In this document: piece by piece, positions 6,867 through 14,589 of the stretch
Numbering within the stretch: the first letter of the stretch is position 1
How the letters are laid out: each line of letters opens with the position of its first letter
Assembly: GCA_046302715.1 (NCBI GenBank)
Contig: JBKCHQ010000225.1
Coordinates: 1 to 16,250 of the forward strand
From: CAMCXT01 sp046302715
GTDB lineage: Bacteria; Bacteroidota; Bacteroidia; M30B66
Reading direction: 5' to 3'
DNA: 16,250 nucleotides
Notes under the pieces: generated by a model
Told to the model about the DNA's origin: nothing
The model's database searches: none
Seen by the model: only the letters and a program-made list of their open reading frames with translations
Program-made: the position numbers and the translations under genes

Positions 6867-7619
6867 TCAAAAATCAAAATTAAACTGCTCCGTTCTAATC
6901 TTTTCATAGGCAACCTGGTCGAATTCGAATAAGCTGGCACGCTTATGCGGCACACCTTTTTGCTTTTCCTCCAACTGTTTAATAAAGCCTTTATTTAGTA
7001 TTTTACGTCTGAAATTGCGCTTGTCTAGTTCTGTCCCCAAAATGGTTTCATAAACTTTTTGCAGTTGACCTAAGGTGAATTTCTCAGGCAACAATTCAAA
7101 TCCAATAGGCTCAACGCGAAGTTTATTTTTTAAACTGCTTAATGCCTTATTTAAAATCAGATTGTGGTCAAATGCAAGTTCGGGAACTTCAGATACCCTG
7201 CACCAAAATGCCTTTCGTGCAAACGAAGAAGCCGATGGTTGGTAATCGCCAATTTTAACTAAGGAGTAATAGGCAACGGTTATCACCCTTGCTGTGGGCA
7301 CTTCGCGTATCGAATTCAGCCATTGCGCATCCGATGAGTTTTTTACACGGTTGGGGTCTCCAAATGCATAAAATTGCTCCAGAAATAGATTTTTTAAAGA
7401 GGTTAATTCCGATAAAATTCGTTTTGCCGATGAATCGAGGTCCTCATTGTCATCTACTAAATTTCCGGGTAATGAATAGAGTCTCGATTTATTATCGTTG
7501 GGATCTATATTGCGCTCAATTAGCAGAACTTTTAGTTCATCGGCATCAAATCCAAATATTACACAGTCAACCGATACGTGCGGATTGAGTTGGGTAAGGG
7601 CAGTTTGTGCTGCAGACAT
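6867..7619 (-). CDS. NrtR/AraR-type transcriptional regulator (Nudix domain plus winged helix)
   Basis: A 250-residue DNA-binding regulator. Residues 15-150 form a Nudix fold (VDCVIFGFD, VLLIERN, LYSLPGN). Residues 178-235 form the C-terminal winged helix-turn-helix typical of the Nudix-related regulator family (FTLGQLQKVYE, LDKRNFRRKIL). The Nudix box is degenerate: only the first Glu (E59), R67 and one Glu of the core (E71) remain, reading RILSEL where active hydrolases have REUxEE. The domain therefore probably senses a ligand (ADP-ribose-like or a sugar in known members) and does not hydrolyse it. A longer frame could begin at a TTG at 7652, but that TTG lies inside a near-perfect promoter element, so I chose the ATG at 7619. 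The neighbouring reductase with inverted repeats before it is the obvious candidate target. NAD metabolism (NrtR) and arabinose use (AraR) are known roles in the family; neither pathway is visible here. Confidence 0.85.
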   Translation of the reverse strand: MSAAQTALTQLNPHVSVDCVIFGFDADELKVLLIERNIDPNDNKSRLYSLPGNLVDDNEDLDSSAKRILSELTSLKNLFLEQFYAFGDPNRVKNSSDAQWLNSIREVPTARVITVAYYSLVKIGDYQPSASSFARKAFWCRVSEVPELAFDHNLILNKALSSLKNKLRVEPIGFELLPEKFTLGQLQKVYETILGTELDKRNFRRKILNKGFIKQLEEKQKGVPHKRASLFEFDQVAYEKIRTEQFNFDF

Positions 7620-7649
7620 ATGAAGTGCTGTAGTTTTGAAAAGGTGCCG

Positions 7650-7679
7650 CAAATTTAAGGCATAGTACTTCTAATACAA
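7650..7679 (-). promoter_or_regulatory. Bacteroidota-type promoter for the Nudix-type regulator
   Basis: On the minus strand: TTTG (7680-7677), a 19-base spacer, then TAAATTTG (7657-7650), a perfect TAnnTTTG element at ideal spacing. Transcription would start near 7643, leaving a leader of about 24 nt before the ATG at 7619. It fills the gap after the stop of the upstream propeller gene, so the regulator has its own promoter. It also argues against the alternative TTG start. Confidence 0.65.
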
Positions 7680-7682
7680 AAC

Positions 7683-10600
7683 TTAATTAAAGACCAACCA
7701 GGTGCCCACCAAATGCAGCGATTTGCCATCAAGACGCACCCAATACAAGGCTTTTGGCAATTTGTTTAAGCTTAAAAACGAATTGCTTTCCCCTATATTT
7801 AATGTACGCGAATACACCACTCTTCCCTGGGCATCCATTATGGTTAAAAGTACATCACTATCCAACCTAGGCAAGAAAATTCCTTCAGTGTTAAATCGTA
7901 ATGGTGCAGAAGGAAGTTCATCGGTACCAACACTGTTTAATTCCAATGCATTTGAAAATTCAGACGTGCAACCATTTAGGTCAGTATGTTGCACGGTAAA
8001 GGTGCCAAGGCCAGTCAATGCTAAATTGTTTTCAGTTGATCCGAGAATTACTTCGTTGTTTAAATACCACGTGTAGGTACCCGGTGCCCCATTCGTTACT
8101 ATGATAAAACTCCCGTTTAACTCAATAATCGGAGCATCGGGCAGAGTGTTAACGTTAATTTGGATAGAATCTGTAGCTGTGCATCCAAACTCATTGGTAA
8201 CGATTAGTGTGTACAATGTAGTTTCGGTAGGACTTGCCAATGGTTGAGATATGCTGTCTGAGTCTAAGCCCGAGGCCGGCGTCCATAGGTAGCTACCGCT
8301 AGGATCGCTTATATTACCCAGATTAACAGCTTCACCCACACAGATGCTTGCATCAGTTCCGGCATCTGCCAATGGTGCTACTGCTGGCTCGATGATGCGT
8401 TGCGCTTGAACCAAAGTTGGATTGGCGCAACTCAGACTGCTTTGTACATTCAATAAAATGTTTATTGGTGAAGCTTGCAAAGCAAGGCTTATTTGGTCTG
8501 TATTTCCCGACTCACTTCCGTTCACCGTCCATTGAAAGGTTCCGCCATAGCCTAATCCACTAGCAGATGCGATAAGATTGATCGTTTCACCGCTGCAATA
8601 AAGGGCATTGTCTGCATCCTGAATGGATACTGCAGGGGCAATTGTATTTTTTATTCTAATGGGATAACCATTATCAGGACCCGTTAAGGACGGATTGTCG
8701 CAAATAACACGTATTCGATATCCGTTGCCATTTGCACCTGGCGGAAGCGTGCAGGTGATAATTCCCGATGGATCTGTAGCAGGTAGGCTAAGTGTATAAC
8801 TGCCAATATTTTGTGGAGCAGCAAAACTACCTGATGCATCGCTTAGTTGCGCCGTAAAAATGTGGTTCGATAGTAGAAGTCCTTCGGCTGCATATCCAAC
8901 AAAAATGCGGCTTCCTGAACAAAAAATGCTGTCCTGCAGGTACGTTTCTATGATGCCTTCAGGTTTAAAGGTGTGCAACACTCTGCTTATTCCACCTGTG
9001 CAATACCCATAATTGTTATCCGTTATGCAAATGGCGTCAATGCCTCCGTTGTTGGCCAAACAGGCCGTTGAAAGTGTACCGATTACCGAGCCTCCGTTCA
9101 ACGTTATCGACTGGCTATTGCTCATGGCAAAATACCCCACAGAATCGGTTTGCCAATCCATTTCCTCAATTCCGGCATTGATGGTTATTGCCGGATAAAT
9201 TGGATTCCAAATTCCTGCTCCATCCAATGTTTTATAAAGCTTCCCAAACGTTCCTCCAACGTATGCAATGTCTTGATCTATTAGCCAAATGTCATTAAAT
9301 GAAGTGTTCACATCTATACCCGTATTGCGCAAATTCCAACTCAATCCGCCATTGGTAGTTTTGTATACTTTGTTGTCTCCCGCCACCATTCCATAGTTAC
9401 GGGTTATAAAGTGAACGCCTCTAAAAAGTGTGGTAGTTCCGGGAACTGTAACTGAGGTCCAATTTATCCCTCCGTTTAATGTTTTGTATACTTTGCCGTT
9501 GGCCCCACACACATAGGCGCAAAGGCTATCAACAGCCACAATGTCATATAATGTTTCTTGCGCTCCGGTTGAAATTTCCTGCCAATTGAGGCCGCCATCG
9601 GTTGAACGCAATACGGTACCGCTATCGGCACTTGCCAAAATGAGACTTTCGGTCAAATATTTTATTCCCGAAATGTATAAACCGCCTGTATAATTTGAGC
9701 GCATCATGTTTAGGGCTCCGTTTTGGGTTCGGTAAATCTCACCGTTCAATCCGGCCATTACTCCATTTCTGGAATCAATAAAATCCATTCCTTCCATGGT
9801 AGTTGCTAATCCGCTGGTTTGATTGGTCCAGGTTAGGCCTCCATCATGTGTTATTGAAATCCGGCCATTTCCGCCGGCCAAATACCCCCGATTGGTATTG
9901 AGGAAATAGGCTACGATAAACGAAGTTGATGTGGCAGAAACTGTTTGACTGCTCCATGTTTGGCCGCCATCATGGGTCCAAAGCAAGGTGTTGGGATCGG
10001 CGGTTGCATAACCGTTTAACGCATCTAAAAAATTAAATCGGTGTAAAATTGTTGCTGGATTAACGTCCCAACTTTGCCAACTGGCACCACCATCTGTAGT
10101 GCGAAATATTTTATTGGGACTCAGCGCAAACCCAATATTGGCATCGGCAAACCAAATTTGTTTGATGTAGTCGGTTCCCGAAAAAATACTCGTCCAGCTG
10201 CTGCCACCGTTGGTGGTTTTACGGATAACTCCGTTGGGTCCAGCAATAAAACCTGTTGATGGATTTAAAAAGAATACATCAAATAAAGTTCCCGTTACTC
10301 CCGAACTTATGGTACTCCATGATGCTCCTCCATTGGTAGATTTTCTCAAAATTCCGTTTGGGCCTACCACATAACCCGTTTGCGATGCGGGAGCAAAATG
10401 AACAGCGTTAAGTCCTGCGCCCACGCCCGTGGTTAGGGTAGTCCAGCTTTGCCCTCCATCGGTTGTCTTTATTACAGTGCTGCTTGCGCCAACGGCATAT
10501 ACAGTAAATTTATCTTGAACGTGTAGTCGGTTCATGGCAGCATTTGAGCCGGTGTTCATTCGTAACCAGTTTTTACCTCCATCAATGGTGCGAATGATAC

Positions 10601-10775
10601 TCCCCGACCCCGTACACGAACCTACACCGGCAGCTGATCCTGTAGCAAAACCAGTGAGTGCATCGGCAAATACAATATCGTTCACATCACCATTATACGG
10701 GCTTGCATTGCGCCACTGGCCCGAAGCGATACCAGCAGATAAAAGCAATAAAAGTGAAAGTATCGAATGCTTCAT
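7683..10775 (-). CDS. Secreted Ycf48-like beta-propeller protein with Ig-like domains and divergent T9SS tail
   Basis: A 1030-residue exported protein. Starting at the ATG at 10775 gives a clean signal peptide (MKHSILSLLLLLSAGIASG); a TTG 13 codons upstream would put extra polar residues in front and is rejected. The first 590 or so residues hold about 12 repeats spaced about 41 residues apart, 11 of them with an R/K-T-x-D/N-GG-x-x-W-like signature (for example KTTDGGQSW, KTTNGGSSW). This is the Ycf48/BNR-type propeller pattern. A linker and three Ig-like segments follow (about residues 605-945), including one with the GTDASICVGEAVNL pattern. The last 75 residues resemble a T9SS sorting domain (TIMDAQGRVVY, ALYWVRL) but lack the usual PNP motif and the basic, beta-branched ending. 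Such propellers in Bacteroidota are usually surface or secreted proteins of unknown ligand. No catalytic residues are recognised. Confidence 0.85.
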   Translation of the reverse strand: MKHSILSLLLLLSAGIASGQWRNASPYNGDVNDIVFADALTGFATGSAAGVGSCTGSGSIIRTIDGGKNWLRMNTGSNAAMNRLHVQDKFTVYAVGASSTVIKTTDGGQSWTTLTTGVGAGLNAVHFAPASQTGYVVGPNGILRKSTNGGASWSTISSGVTGTLFDVFFLNPSTGFIAGPNGVIRKTTNGGSSWTSIFSGTDYIKQIWFADANIGFALSPNKIFRTTDGGASWQSWDVNPATILHRFNFLDALNGYATADPNTLLWTHDGGQTWSSQTVSATSTSFIVAYFLNTNRGYLAGGNGRISITHDGGLTWTNQTSGLATTMEGMDFIDSRNGVMAGLNGEIYRTQNGALNMMRSNYTGGLYISGIKYLTESLILASADSGTVLRSTDGGLNWQEISTGAQETLYDIVAVDSLCAYVCGANGKVYKTLNGGINWTSVTVPGTTTLFRGVHFITRNYGMVAGDNKVYKTTNGGLSWNLRNTGIDVNTSFNDIWLIDQDIAYVGGTFGKLYKTLDGAGIWNPIYPAITINAGIEEMDWQTDSVGYFAMSNSQSITLNGGSVIGTLSTACLANNGGIDAICITDNNYGYCTGGISRVLHTFKPEGIIETYLQDSIFCSGSRIFVGYAAEGLLLSNHIFTAQLSDASGSFAAPQNIGSYTLSLPATDPSGIITCTLPPGANGNGYRIRVICDNPSLTGPDNGYPIRIKNTIAPAVSIQDADNALYCSGETINLIASASGLGYGGTFQWTVNGSESGNTDQISLALQASPINILLNVQSSLSCANPTLVQAQRIIEPAVAPLADAGTDASICVGEAVNLGNISDPSGSYLWTPASGLDSDSISQPLASPTETTLYTLIVTNEFGCTATDSIQINVNTLPDAPIIELNGSFIIVTNGAPGTYTWYLNNEVILGSTENNLALTGLGTFTVQHTDLNGCTSEFSNALELNSVGTDELPSAPLRFNTEGIFLPRLDSDVLLTIMDAQGRVVYSRTLNIGESNSFLSLNKLPKALYWVRLDGKSLHLVGTWLVFN

Positions 10776-10884
10776 GCGTAATATTTCAGTTAAGTTCAAC
10801 CTATACAAAGACAAGCAATACCAATAGAAAATACCATTAGGTCCCCAAGTGCTGTTGCTTAACTGTCCGCTTAAAAGCGAGATA

Positions 10885-11202
10885 TTAGAGCTGACCGTCT
10901 AATTTGGCCGCTAAAACATTTTTTGGAACGGCTCCTACTTGTTTATCCACTACTTGGCCGTTCTTAAAGAATAGTAAAGTAGGAATGTTGCGGATGCCAA
11001 ACTGCATCGAGATGTTTGGATTGCTGTCCACATCCACTTTGCCTACTACAGCCTTGCCTTCGTAATCGCGAGCCAGCTCTTCAACAACAGGCCCAACTAC
11101 TCGGCAGGGGCCACACCATTCGGCCCAAAAGTCAATTAGTACAGGTTTTTCTGATTTCAATACCAGCTCTTCAAAATTAGCATCAGTGATGGTTAGTGCC
11201 AT
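10885..11202 (-). CDS. trxA: Thioredoxin
   Basis: Small cytoplasmic disulfide reductase that passes electrons from thioredoxin reductase to target proteins. Its 105 residues match the family's usual length. The active site WCGPC is at residues 29-33, preceded by DFWAEW, and the cis-proline is P74 in the segment RNIPTLLFFKNG. D24 corresponds to the buried aspartate. There is no signal peptide, so it is a cytoplasmic thioredoxin and not a periplasmic thiol-disulfide protein. The ATG at 11202 is preceded by a T-rich antisense tract and a perfect -7 element. It is transcribed alone; the next gene downstream on this strand begins 110 bases away. No trxB is present in the window. Confidence 0.96.
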   Translation of the reverse strand: MALTITDANFEELVLKSEKPVLIDFWAEWCGPCRVVGPVVEELARDYEGKAVVGKVDVDSNPNISMQFGIRNIPTLLFFKNGQVVDKQVGAVPKNVLAAKLDGQL

Positions 11203-11227
11203 AATTATTCTTTTTTTTTGATTGAGG

Positions 11228-11259
11228 CAAATATACAGCCAAGCCGTATTTTATGCCAA
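11228..11259 (-). promoter_or_regulatory. Bacteroidota-type promoter for trxA
   Basis: On the minus strand: TTG (11259-11257), a 21-base spacer, then TATATTTG (11235-11228), a perfect TAnnTTTG element. The element ends 25 bases before the trxA ATG. The spacer is slightly long but within the range described for this phylum. Confidence 0.6.
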
Positions 11260-11405
11260 AAATTCTGCAAAGGGTATGGTTAAATTATATCTCTGCTGCA
11301 TAATAAAAAATAAACTTGCTGATTATCAGTTTTTAAAATTAGTTTTACCATCTGTCATGAACTTTTATTTTTAGGTGACATAAAGGCCCAATGTGATTTA
11401 AAGCC

Positions 11406-12485
11406 ATGAGAATATTTGTTGTAATCGTTTTTCTCCTGCCCTTAGGCCTTTGGGCACAACCAGTCAAATCAAAATCGGCAGGTGTTGTGCCACAGCCTGC
11501 TATGCACGAGTCCGATAATGCACCATCGCTTTTTAATGAGACAGTATCGCTGAAGTCTGAAACTTCTTCGGGTGCCTATTGGCTCGAACGGTATACACAA
11601 AAACGAAACGAATTTTTATCGGGCGACGGTTTCATCAGTGCTTCCGAAACCAGCAGCCTTAACTCTATTGTAAATCAGGCGGCTCAACAGTGCAGCGGTA
11701 GTTTTGAACATTACTATATGTTATGCCGGCAGGCACGCAATACTGCACTGGCATCACAATATTTGAAAAATGCCATACAGGCAGGCGGCATTAATTTGCT
11801 GATCCATGCAGAAGAGGCATGGATTGCCGAACGCATGGGCGATAAAAAGGCCCTTAATACCGCACTGTCTGCGTATCAAAATAAAGGGGGGATAAGTCCT
11901 GCACAACTCCAATGCGCAAAATGGACAATGGATGTAGTGCCCAATGATGCTTTAATAATCACACATGGCGAATTTGATACATACGGGCTTTGGTTTGCCG
12001 GTAATGCGCAGCGGCATGTGGTGTCGCTATCAATGATTGAGGATCGCACCTGGTTGAAAAATAAAATTTCGGCCTGGGATAGAAGCCTTGTCATTCCTCC
12101 TTCGGCAAACTCATCGGTTACAGTTTTGGCTTATATTTTAACGCATGCCTCAAAACCGGTGTACCTCTCGCTGGGCATCCGTCCTGAGCTTTTGCAAAGC
12201 TATAGCGCCAATCTATTTCCTATAGGTCCGGTGGCATTATATGGTGGCCCTAATACCGATCTTTTTAATGCCAGGCGCAGCTTATATCTATCGAGCGATT
12301 TTAAACGGAAACTAAACACTATAAATGCAGGTGATGCTTACGCTGCGGCGCTCTCTAATTTATTACCGGGAGCACTCGCTTTAAAAAAGGAGTCGAGCCG
12401 CTTGAGCAAAGTTGATATTGCATCAATTGAACAGCTAATTAGGCAAATTTCGCTAATCAGCGGTAAACGAGTACCCAATGATTGA
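11406..12485 (+). CDS. Exported protein of unknown function, first gene of the sigma-factor unit
   Basis: A 359-residue protein with a signal peptide (residues 1-18, ending LWAQ), so periplasmic or extracellular. I do not recognise a named family. Residues 55-175 look helical and repeat-like (ASQYLKNAIQAGG, WIAERMGDKKAL), possibly tetratricopeptide-type. Residues 180-220 read ALIITHGEFDTYGLWFA and then VVSLSMIEDRTWL; this closely resembles the soluble end of Bacteroidota DUF2723 membrane proteins, remembered as NGDNDTFPLWYA and VVNLSLLNTDWY. Here that segment is found without any of the membrane helices. The stop overlaps the sigma-factor start by 8 bases (12478-12485), which implies translational coupling. 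A weak promoter-like TATTTTTA lies at 11366-11373, and a TGTCA/TGACA inverted repeat surrounds it. It may sense an envelope condition for the sigma/anti-sigma pair; this is inferred from position only. Confidence 0.75.
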   Translation: MRIFVVIVFLLPLGLWAQPVKSKSAGVVPQPAMHESDNAPSLFNETVSLKSETSSGAYWLERYTQKRNEFLSGDGFISASETSSLNSIVNQAAQQCSGSFEHYYMLCRQARNTALASQYLKNAIQAGGINLLIHAEEAWIAERMGDKKALNTALSAYQNKGGISPAQLQCAKWTMDVVPNDALIITHGEFDTYGLWFAGNAQRHVVSLSMIEDRTWLKNKISAWDRSLVIPPSANSSVTVLAYILTHASKPVYLSLGIRPELLQSYSANLFPIGPVALYGGPNTDLFNARRSLYLSSDFKRKLNTINAGDAYAAALSNLLPGALALKKESSRLSKVDIASIEQLIRQISLISGKRVPND

Positions 12486-13056
12486 TGCGTTTTTAAACCA
12501 TACCGATGAGCAGCTCATGGCATTAATTCGCGAACGGAACCGCGAAGCATTTGCCGTTTTGTATGACCGTTACAGCGCACGTTTGATGGGATATTTTATG
12601 AAAATGCTTGCTAATAATCGGGAGCTCTGCGAGGATCTTCTACAAGAGCTGTTTTTAAAAATTGCACGTCAACCCGAACTCTTTGATACCGATCGAATTT
12701 TTCGCCCTTGGGTGTATACTATCGCCCAAAACTTATGCAAAATGGAATACCGTAAAAAAAGTACACGTGGGGTTGCAGTGGCACTCGATGTCACACATGA
12801 ATTAACCGATAGCGGACGTAGCCAGAGCGATACGCTCGACCGAAAAGAATTTATGACACGTTTGCGTGAGGTATTACTCGACATTGGCGAACCGCATAAA
12901 AGCACATTTGTAATGCGCTATTTCGAAGAATTATCGCTTAAAGAAATCAGTGATATTCATCATTGCAGCGAAGGCACAGTAAAAAGTCGCTTGTTTTACA
13001 CCATTCGAAAAATTGCTGCCCGTTTACCTCAATTCAAACATTTAGTAGCATCATGA
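12478..13056 (+). CDS. ECF-type RNA polymerase sigma factor
   Basis: A 192-residue alternative sigma factor that directs RNA polymerase to a specific promoter set. Region 2 covers about residues 10-95, with the core-binding CEDLLQELFLKI (51-62) and the -10-recognising segment FRPWVYTIAQNLCKMEYRK (75-93). Region 4 covers about 125-185, with a helix-turn-helix at LSLKEISDIHHCSEGTVKSR (152-171). There is no region 1 or 3, which defines the ECF group. The ATG overlaps the end of the upstream secreted-protein gene by 8 bases, and the stop forms ATGA with the next gene, so all three are probably cotranslated. Such factors are usually held inactive by a neighbouring anti-sigma protein and activate their own operon. 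The exact ECF subgroup and target promoters cannot be read here. Confidence 0.92.
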   Translation: MIDAFLNHTDEQLMALIRERNREAFAVLYDRYSARLMGYFMKMLANNRELCEDLLQELFLKIARQPELFDTDRIFRPWVYTIAQNLCKMEYRKKSTRGVAVALDVTHELTDSGRSQSDTLDRKEFMTRLREVLLDIGEPHKSTFVMRYFEELSLKEISDIHHCSEGTVKSRLFYTIRKIAARLPQFKHLVAS

Positions 13057-13787
13057 GTCAGCAGCCCCATAATGACGAGAAGTTTGAAGCGTTAATTCTT
13101 CAACACCCTTTTGCTGAATTAAGTCAAGAGCAAAAATCTGATTTGGGCATCAGCGATATGAGCGCCGAAGAGTATGAAGCCATTCGAAGCGTTATTCGCG
13201 AATTACATGCACTGGAAAACGATGCCGTTGCCCCATCGCCTGAATTAAAAGAAAACCTTTTGAAGGCATTTGATGAGCCAACTGCCACAGGGAAACGAGG
13301 CACTATTTTATTGTGGGCATCAATACTGGCCGGTGTTGCAGCTGTTTTTATGGTGGTGCTATTTGTGCTGCCTCGTTTAAATCCAGCAGAAGACCTAGCA
13401 GCTCAAAAGGAGAATGCAATGGGTAAGAGTTCTGAGTCATCTGCCGAAACATTTTCTACTAAGGAAGGATCTAATCCAGTTGAAGATAATGTATCCGAAC
13501 CTAAAGGTCAATCGCCCCTTTTGGCCAACAACAATACCGTTAGTGAGGATGAGGCAGTATTGAACGAAACACAAGTTTTAGAAAATGATTTCCCTGTAGA
13601 GCCGCCTGCAGAAGTGAAGCTTGAGTTTGAAAAAAGTGCAGCCGGAGCCACTGCTACCGAGGATATGGAAATGTCTGATGCGCCTTCAAAAAGACAGAAT
13701 TCGGAGGTAAAAGCTACGAAGAAAAGCACGTCTGTTGCCGGATCATTGGGCGGTTTGGGCATGGATCTTTTAACTACAATTTATTGA
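13053..13787 (+). CDS. Single-pass membrane protein, probable anti-sigma factor
   Basis: A 244-residue protein starting at the ATG that shares ATGA with the sigma-factor stop; longer frames starting inside the sigma gene are spurious. Residues 1-80 are acidic and helical (the cytoplasmic, sigma-binding side by analogy). Residues 84-106 form one transmembrane helix (TILLWASILAG, then AAVFMVVLFVL). Residues 107-244 form a long, low-complexity, Ser/Glu/Ala-rich periplasmic tail, ending with a short hydrophobic patch (LGGLGMDLLTTIY). The size, topology and position after an ECF sigma gene are those of an anti-sigma factor. No zinc-binding HxxxCxxC motif is visible, so it would not be a ZAS-type anti-sigma. 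The tail could be a protease-regulated or partner-binding segment. A weak AT-rich hairpin (TTTATT/AATAAA, 13790-13806) follows the stop and might end the operon. Confidence 0.7.
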   Translation: MSQQPHNDEKFEALILQHPFAELSQEQKSDLGISDMSAEEYEAIRSVIRELHALENDAVAPSPELKENLLKAFDEPTATGKRGTILLWASILAGVAAVFMVVLFVLPRLNPAEDLAAQKENAMGKSSESSAETFSTKEGSNPVEDNVSEPKGQSPLLANNNTVSEDEAVLNETQVLENDFPVEPPAEVKLEFEKSAAGATATEDMEMSDAPSKRQNSEVKATKKSTSVAGSLGGLGMDLLTTIY

Positions 13788-13920
13788 TGTTTATTAAAGC
13801 AATAAATCCCTTTCGAATAGCCTGAAATTACGGATCAAAAAAGATTCAAGGCATTCACACCACATAGGTGATTTTGATTCAAGCACCGCCTGCAATTCGC
13901 AATTATACATTTCGATTGCC

Positions 13921-13928
13921 TACCTTTG
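13921..13928 (+). promoter_or_regulatory. -7 promoter element immediately before rpe
   Basis: TACCTTTG is a perfect match to TAnnTTTG but ends only 4 bases before the rpe ATG at 13933. If used, transcription would start at or within a few bases of the start codon, giving a leaderless or near-leaderless mRNA. No clear TTG was found at the usual distance upstream, so the match could also be chance. The rest of 13788-13920 shows only a short CACC/GGTG hairpin (around 13858-13870) and a GATTCAAG direct repeat. Confidence 0.4.
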
Positions 13929-13932
13929 AAGC

Positions 13933-14589
13933 ATGGATCCTGTAATCATTGCCCCCTCAATTTTATCTGCCGATTTTGGGAATCTGCAGCGCGATATCGA
14001 ATGGATTAACGCCAGCCAGGCCGACTGGTTTCATGTAGATGTGATGGACGGTGTTTTTGTGCCGAATATCTCATTTGGGTTTCCCATCATGCAGCATTTG
14101 AAGAAATGGGCAATCAAACCACTCGACGTACACCTTATGATTGTGCAGCCCGAACGTTATCTGGTAGAGTTTTCAAAGGCTGGAGCCGATATTCTTACGG
14201 TGCATATTGAGGCTTGTACCCATATTCATCGTACCATACAAAGCATTCAATCGCTGGGTATGAAAGCGGGTGTTGCAATAAATCCCGGAACCTCCTTGCA
14301 TGCCATCGAAAGCGTATTGAACGATGCCGATTTATTCCTGGTGATGAGTGTTAATCCCGGTTTTGGAGGGCAAAAGTTTATTGAAGCTACATATGATAAA
14401 GTGAGGCAGCTCAGATCACTTTTGGATGCAGCGGGATCGAGGGCACTTATTGAAGTGGATGGTGGTGTTGGGCCTGCTAACAGTACGGCACTAATTGATG
14501 CAGGCGCGAATGCTTTAGTAGCCGGTAATGCGGTGTTTGCCGCCGAAAATCCTGCAGAGGTTATACGCACGCTCAAGCAATTGCCATAA
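13933..14589 (+). CDS. rpe: Ribulose-phosphate 3-epimerase
   Basis: Interconverts D-ribulose 5-phosphate and D-xylulose 5-phosphate in the pentose phosphate pathway (cytoplasmic TIM barrel). All expected motifs are present in 218 residues, the normal family length: APSILSADF (7-15), HVDVMDG with metal ligands H34 and D36 (34-40), DVHLM with H67 (65-69), VNPGFGGQ (140-147), and EVDGGV with catalytic D176 (174-179). A phosphate-binding loop reading AGANALVAGNAVF lies near the C-terminus. The ATG at 13933 is required because the first beta strand begins directly after it, and no Shine-Dalgarno is evident. The stop shares TAATG with the downstream ABC permease gene, so the two are probably cotranscribed and translationally coupled, although their functions look unrelated. 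Confidence 0.97.
   Translation: MDPVIIAPSILSADFGNLQRDIEWINASQADWFHVDVMDGVFVPNISFGFPIMQHLKKWAIKPLDVHLMIVQPERYLVEFSKAGADILTVHIEACTHIHRTIQSIQSLGMKAGVAINPGTSLHAIESVLNDADLFLVMSVNPGFGGQKFIEATYDKVRQLRSLLDAAGSRALIEVDGGVGPANSTALIDAGANALVAGNAVFAAENPAEVIRTLKQLP

Noticed and set aside
7620..7652. TTG start adding 11 residues to the Nudix-type regulator
   Set aside because: The TTG is part of a perfect -7 promoter element at ideal spacing, so it would lie upstream of the transcript; the ATG at 7619 leaves a complete Nudix domain.
10776..10814. TTG start adding 13 residues to the propeller protein
   Set aside because: The added polar residues would precede a textbook signal peptide that begins exactly at the ATG at 10775.
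12963..13052. N-terminal extension of the anti-sigma frame inside the sigma gene
   Set aside because: The extra 30 residues are the out-of-frame reading of sigma region 4. The ATGA overlap at 13053 is the usual coupled start.
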